This document shows positions 44,871 through 47,443 of a DNA stretch of 47,443 nucleotides, piece after piece. Under the pieces are notes generated by a model. The model had not been told where the DNA came from. It did no database searches and saw nothing but the letters and a program-made list of their open reading frames with translations. Made by a program: the position numbers and the translations under genes. Each line of letters opens with the position of its first letter. Positions within the stretch are counted from its first letter, which is position 1. The stretch comes from an uncultured Lachnospiraceae bacterium. GTDB taxonomy: Bacteria > Bacillota > Clostridia > Lachnospirales > Lachnospiraceae. The stretch spans positions 4,463 through 51,905 of the forward strand of contig CADATP010000015.1 of assembly GCA_902790935.1 (NCBI GenBank), in the 5' to 3' direction.

Positions 44871-45809
44871 TTACTCATGTACAAAAAGTGGAGTTGAAAG
44901 GTATCTGTCTCCTGAATCGGGGAGGAGAACAACAATGTTCTTTCCCTTGTTTTCAGGTCTTGACGCAAGGATGACTGCTGCTTTTAATGCTGCTCCTGAT
45001 GAGATTCCCACAAGTACGCCTTCGGCGCGTCCAAAGGCAGCGCCCTCGGTAAACGCATCATCATTCTCAATCTTTATAACTTCATCATATACATCGGTAT
45101 TTAAAGTCTTCGGTACGAATCCTGCACCGATACCCTGGATCTTGTGAGGACCCGACGCTCCGCCTGAAAGGACAGGGCTTGAAGCAGGCTCAACCGCGAT
45201 AACCTTTACAGCGGGATTCTTGGACTTTAAGTACTCTCCGACGCCGCTTACTGTTCCGCCGGTTCCTACGCCGGATACAAAAATATCAACTTTTCCGTCT
45301 GTCTGCTCCCAGATCTCGGGACCGGTTGTCTCTCTGTGGGCCTTGGGGTTGGCAGGGTTGTCAAACTGTCCAAGGATTATTGAGCCCGGAATCTGTTCCT
45401 TTAGCTCGTTAGCCTTTTCGATAGCGCCCTTCATTCCCTTAGAGCCTTCGGTCAGCACGATATCCGCACCGTATGCCTTAAGGAAGGTTCTGCGCTCAAC
45501 GCTCATAGTCTCGGGAAGAGTAAGGATAGCCTTATATCCCTTAGCTGCCGCTACGGAAGCGATTCCGATACCGGTGTTTCCGCTTGTAGGCTCGATGATG
45601 GTAGCGCCGGGCTTAAGAAGTCCCTTTTCCTCCGCGTCCTCGATCATCGCAAGGGCAACTCTGTCCTTAACCGATCCGGCGGGATTTAAATACTCCAGTT
45701 TAGCAAGAATTGTCGCATCTTTGACTCCTGCTTTTTCTGCATATCTGGATGCCTCTAAAATAGGTGTTTTTCCAATGATTTCAGCTGCACTTTTTTTAAT
45801 GTCGCTCAT
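44871..45809 (-). CDS. cysK: Cysteine synthase A
   Basis: A PLP enzyme that makes cysteine from O-acetylserine and sulfide. The 312-aa protein has the PLP-lysine region in LNPAGSVKDRVAL (Lys about residue 49), the substrate loop EPTSGNTGIGIA (about 73-84), the cofactor phosphate loop GVGTGGTVSGVG (about 180-191) and SSGAALKAAVILA near the end. Length and motifs are standard. A good promoter lies upstream in the gap after metY. It is the first gene of the cysK-lysR-trpF run. Confidence 0.97.
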   Translation of the reverse strand: MSDIKKSAAEIIGKTPILEASRYAEKAGVKDATILAKLEYLNPAGSVKDRVALAMIEDAEEKGLLKPGATIIEPTSGNTGIGIASVAAAKGYKAILTLPETMSVERRTFLKAYGADIVLTEGSKGMKGAIEKANELKEQIPGSIILGQFDNPANPKAHRETTGPEIWEQTDGKVDIFVSGVGTGGTVSGVGEYLKSKNPAVKVIAVEPASSPVLSGGASGPHKIQGIGAGFVPKTLNTDVYDEVIKIENDDAFTEGAAFGRAEGVLVGISSGAALKAAVILASRPENKGKNIVVLLPDSGDRYLSTPLFVHE

Positions 45810-45852
45810 ACTGTTTACCTCGCAAAATAAAAATGTCTAAAGCCACATTTCT

Positions 45853-45881
45853 ATTTTATTATCCTTTGTTTTCATTTACAA
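45853..45881 (-). promoter_or_regulatory. cysK promoter
   Basis: Minus strand: -35 TTGTAA (45876-45881), a 17-nt spacer, -10 TAAAAT (45853-45858). An inverted repeat, AAATGT (45831-45836) / ACATTT (45845-45850), lies just downstream of the start point and could be an operator. Confidence 0.7.
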
Positions 45882-45889
45882 GATTTTTC

Positions 45890-47197
45890 TTATACAATAG
45901 CCTTAAATGCCTCATCAAGATCCTCGATGATATCATCAATGTTCTCGGTACCGATGGAGAGTCTGATGGTTCCGGGAGTAATTCCCTGGTCAAGGAGTTC
46001 CTGTTCGTTGCACTCCGAGTGGGTGGTGGATGCGGGATGGATAGCAAGGCTCTTAACATCAGCTACATTGGCAAGGAGTGAGAAAAGCTCGAGGTTATCT
46101 ATAAAGGCCTGGGCCTTTTCCTGTCCTCCCTCGATCTCGAAGGTGAAGATCGAGCCGCCGCCGTTAGGATAATATTTCTTGTAAAGCTCCTGCTGCGATG
46201 CATCCTTTGAAACCGAAGGGTGGTTTACCTTTTTAACCTGCGGATGTGACTCAAGGAACTGTACCACCTTAAGAGCATTCTCCACATGTCTCTCTACGCG
46301 GAGAGAAAGTGTCTCAAGTCCCTGAAGAAAGATAAAGGCATGTACAGGGGAAAGAGTAGCTCCTTCGTCTCTTAAAAGGATCGCTCTGATGTATGTAACG
46401 AAAGCAGCGGGAGCAGTATCCCTTGCAAATACAACGCCGTGATAGGATACGTTGGGAGTTGTAAGGTGGGGGAACTTGCCGGATGCAGTCCAGTCAAATT
46501 TACCGCCGTCTACGATCACACCACCAATGGTTGTTCCGTGTCCTCCGATAAACTTTGTAGCGGAATGAACTACGATGTCGGCACCGTATTCGATGGGTCT
46601 TACAAGATAAGGCGTTGCAAATGTGTTGTCGATAACCAATGGAATGTTATGTGCATGTGCAATATTTGCTATTCTCTCGATATCAACTACTTCCGAATTG
46701 GGATTTCCGAGTGTCTCTATATGAATTGCCTTAGTATTATCCTTGATCGCGCCCTCAATCTCGTCGTAATTGAAAGGATCTACGAAAGTGGTTTCAATTC
46801 CGTAATCCGGAAGTGTATGTGCCAGCAGGTTGTAGGTTCCGCCATAGATATTCTTTGCTGCTACGATATGGTCTCCGGCATGTGCAAGTGCCTGGAAAAC
46901 ATAAGTAAGAGCCGCTGCACCGGAGCTTACTGCCAAAGCTGCTACGCCGCCTTCTAAGGCTGCGATTCTTTCCTCGAAAACGCCCTGTGTGGGGTTGGTA
47001 AGTCTTCCGTATATATTACCGGCATCCCTAAGCCCGAAGCGGTCTGCGGCATGCTTACTGTTATGAAATACATATGAGCTTGTCAGGTAAATCGGTACCG
47101 CTCTTGCATCTGTTACCGGATCGGAATGTTCCTGTCCTGCATGGAGCTGAACTGTCTCAAATTTAAAATGTCTCTCGCTTCTTGTTTTCTTTCCCAT
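45890..47197 (-). CDS. metY: O-acetylhomoserine sulfhydrylase (homocysteine synthase)
   Basis: A PLP enzyme that joins O-acetylhomoserine and sulfide (or methanethiol) to form homocysteine (or methionine). The 435-aa protein is typical of MetY, longer than MetB/MetC (about 390). Motifs: TVQLHAGQEHSDPVTDARAVPIY (start), NIYGRLTNPTQGVFEERIAALEGG (about 63-86), the PLP lysine in VHSATKFIGGHGTTIGGV (about 211-228) and a C-terminal SIGTENIDDIIEDL. The ribosome site GGAGG precedes ATG 47197. The upstream region carries a MET-box-like dyad and a structured 5' UTR. No S-box (SAM-I) riboswitch is visible. Confidence 0.97.
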   Translation of the reverse strand: MGKKTRSERHFKFETVQLHAGQEHSDPVTDARAVPIYLTSSYVFHNSKHAADRFGLRDAGNIYGRLTNPTQGVFEERIAALEGGVAALAVSSGAAALTYVFQALAHAGDHIVAAKNIYGGTYNLLAHTLPDYGIETTFVDPFNYDEIEGAIKDNTKAIHIETLGNPNSEVVDIERIANIAHAHNIPLVIDNTFATPYLVRPIEYGADIVVHSATKFIGGHGTTIGGVIVDGGKFDWTASGKFPHLTTPNVSYHGVVFARDTAPAAFVTYIRAILLRDEGATLSPVHAFIFLQGLETLSLRVERHVENALKVVQFLESHPQVKKVNHPSVSKDASQQELYKKYYPNGGGSIFTFEIEGGQEKAQAFIDNLELFSLLANVADVKSLAIHPASTTHSECNEQELLDQGITPGTIRLSIGTENIDDIIEDLDEAFKAIV

Positions 47198-47231
47198 ATC
47201 TTTGTCCTCCTTGCGCCTTCCGCGTATATCT

Positions 47232-47269
47232 GATTTCTTTATCGAGGCTTAACCCCTCTTTCTGAAATC
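47232..47269 (-). promoter_or_regulatory. Structured 5' UTR of metY
   Basis: On the minus strand an outer stem GATTTC / GAAATC (47264-47269 and 47232-47237) encloses an inner stem GAGG / CCTC (47255-47258 pairing with 47244-47247), separated by purine-rich internal loops (AGAAA and GATAAA). It ends 35 nt before the start codon. I cannot match it to a known riboswitch. Confidence 0.4.
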
Positions 47270-47321
47270 TAAGATAGCACAGCTTTTTGTTATTGTATAA
47301 TACATCAAAATTAAGACTGGA

Positions 47322-47338
47322 TATAGGCATAGACTATA
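47322..47338 (-). promoter_or_regulatory. MET-box-like LysR operator upstream of metY
   Basis: Minus strand TATAGTCTATGCCTATA: half-sites TATAG and CTATA with a 7-nt centre, the same layout as the MET-box (TATAG-N7-CTATA) bound by MetR/MtaR-type LysR proteins in streptococci. A -10 (TATTAT 47297-47302 or TATACA 47294-47299) follows, with no good -35, as expected for an activated promoter. The dyad centre is about 40 bp upstream of the start point. Confidence 0.55.
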
Positions 47339-47396
47339 ACAGCCTCTGTCGAAATTTTTAAAGCCAGGTACTGTCAGATTGACAGACAGCACAAGC

Positions 47397-47430
47397 AAAA
47401 AAGAAGAGCCTATTTACACAGACTCTTCTT
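47397..47430 (-). terminator. Terminator of a gene beyond the right edge
   Basis: AAGAAGAG pairs with CTCTTCTT, plus three further pairs (arms 47401-47411 and 47420-47430), loop of 8, followed on the minus strand by TTTTTTGC. It ends a minus-strand gene lying to the right of the window and isolates the metY promoter. Confidence 0.75.
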
Positions 47431-47443
47431 TTAGTATGAATAA

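Noticed and set aside
47198-47321. S-box (SAM-I) or T-box leader upstream of metY
   Set aside because: Neither the S-box core nor the T-box sequence and specifier stem is present in the leader.

Overview
The window looks like a chromosomal segment of a Clostridia bacterium, most likely Lachnospiraceae (Butyrivibrio-like; genus not certain). The basis is strong AGGAGG ribosome sites, AddAB instead of RecBCD, DUF6062/DUF2225/DUF6106/DUF4860 genes typical of that family, a PurO-type IMP cyclohydrolase beside a stand-alone AICAR formyltransferase, and a eukaryotic-like UDP-sugar pyrophosphorylase. Almost all genes are on the minus strand. I see no phage, insertion sequence, CRISPR array, rRNA or tRNA.

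Layout, left to right. (1) 1-4149: addA (cut by the left edge) and addB, recombinational DNA repair. (2) 4329-14241: a small membrane protein, then a minus-strand series that is transcribed GGDEF/EAL protein, purO, purH, DHH phosphoesterase, glnS, DUF2225 and DUF6062. (3) 14335-17504: a C-rich interspersed repeat, guaB with a clear promoter and terminator, then rfbD with a DUF6106 gene. (4) 17678-21560: the main plus-strand block, a transglutaminase-like lipoprotein, a GspF/PilC platform protein and four small pilin-like membrane proteins. No ATPase or prepilin peptidase is present. This is the best candidate here for an undescribed system. It ends in a perfect 36-37 bp palindrome whose unit also occurs near 14.4 kb. 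(5) 21645-25580: a zinc uptake operon (zur, znuA, znuC, znuB and an accessory lipoprotein) with a paired Fur-type operator at its promoter. (6) 25601-37150: the transcription/translation cluster rpmG-secE-nusG-rplK-rplA-rplJ-rplL-rpoB-rpoC, with three internal promoters, an L10 leader with an attenuator and a probable L1-binding leader. (7) 37160-39300: a LysM-G5-M23 peptidase and a coiled-coil membrane protein. (8) 39301-39728: a 428-bp gene-free region with two palindromes and a candidate plus-strand small RNA. (9) 39729-43218: relQ, a small unknown gene, galE and a UDP-sugar pyrophosphorylase. (10) 43315-47443: trpF, a LysR regulator, cysK and metY, with a MET-box-like dyad upstream of metY.

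How the genes work together. purH and purO complete IMP synthesis and guaB takes IMP toward GMP; relQ makes (p)ppGpp from GTP/GDP, and the GGDEF/EAL protein handles c-di-GMP. galE and the pyrophosphorylase supply UDP-hexoses, and rfbD supplies dTDP-rhamnose for the envelope. metY and cysK assimilate sulfide, probably under the LysR protein encoded with cysK. All assignments come from reading the sequence and recalling family motifs. No database search was run.
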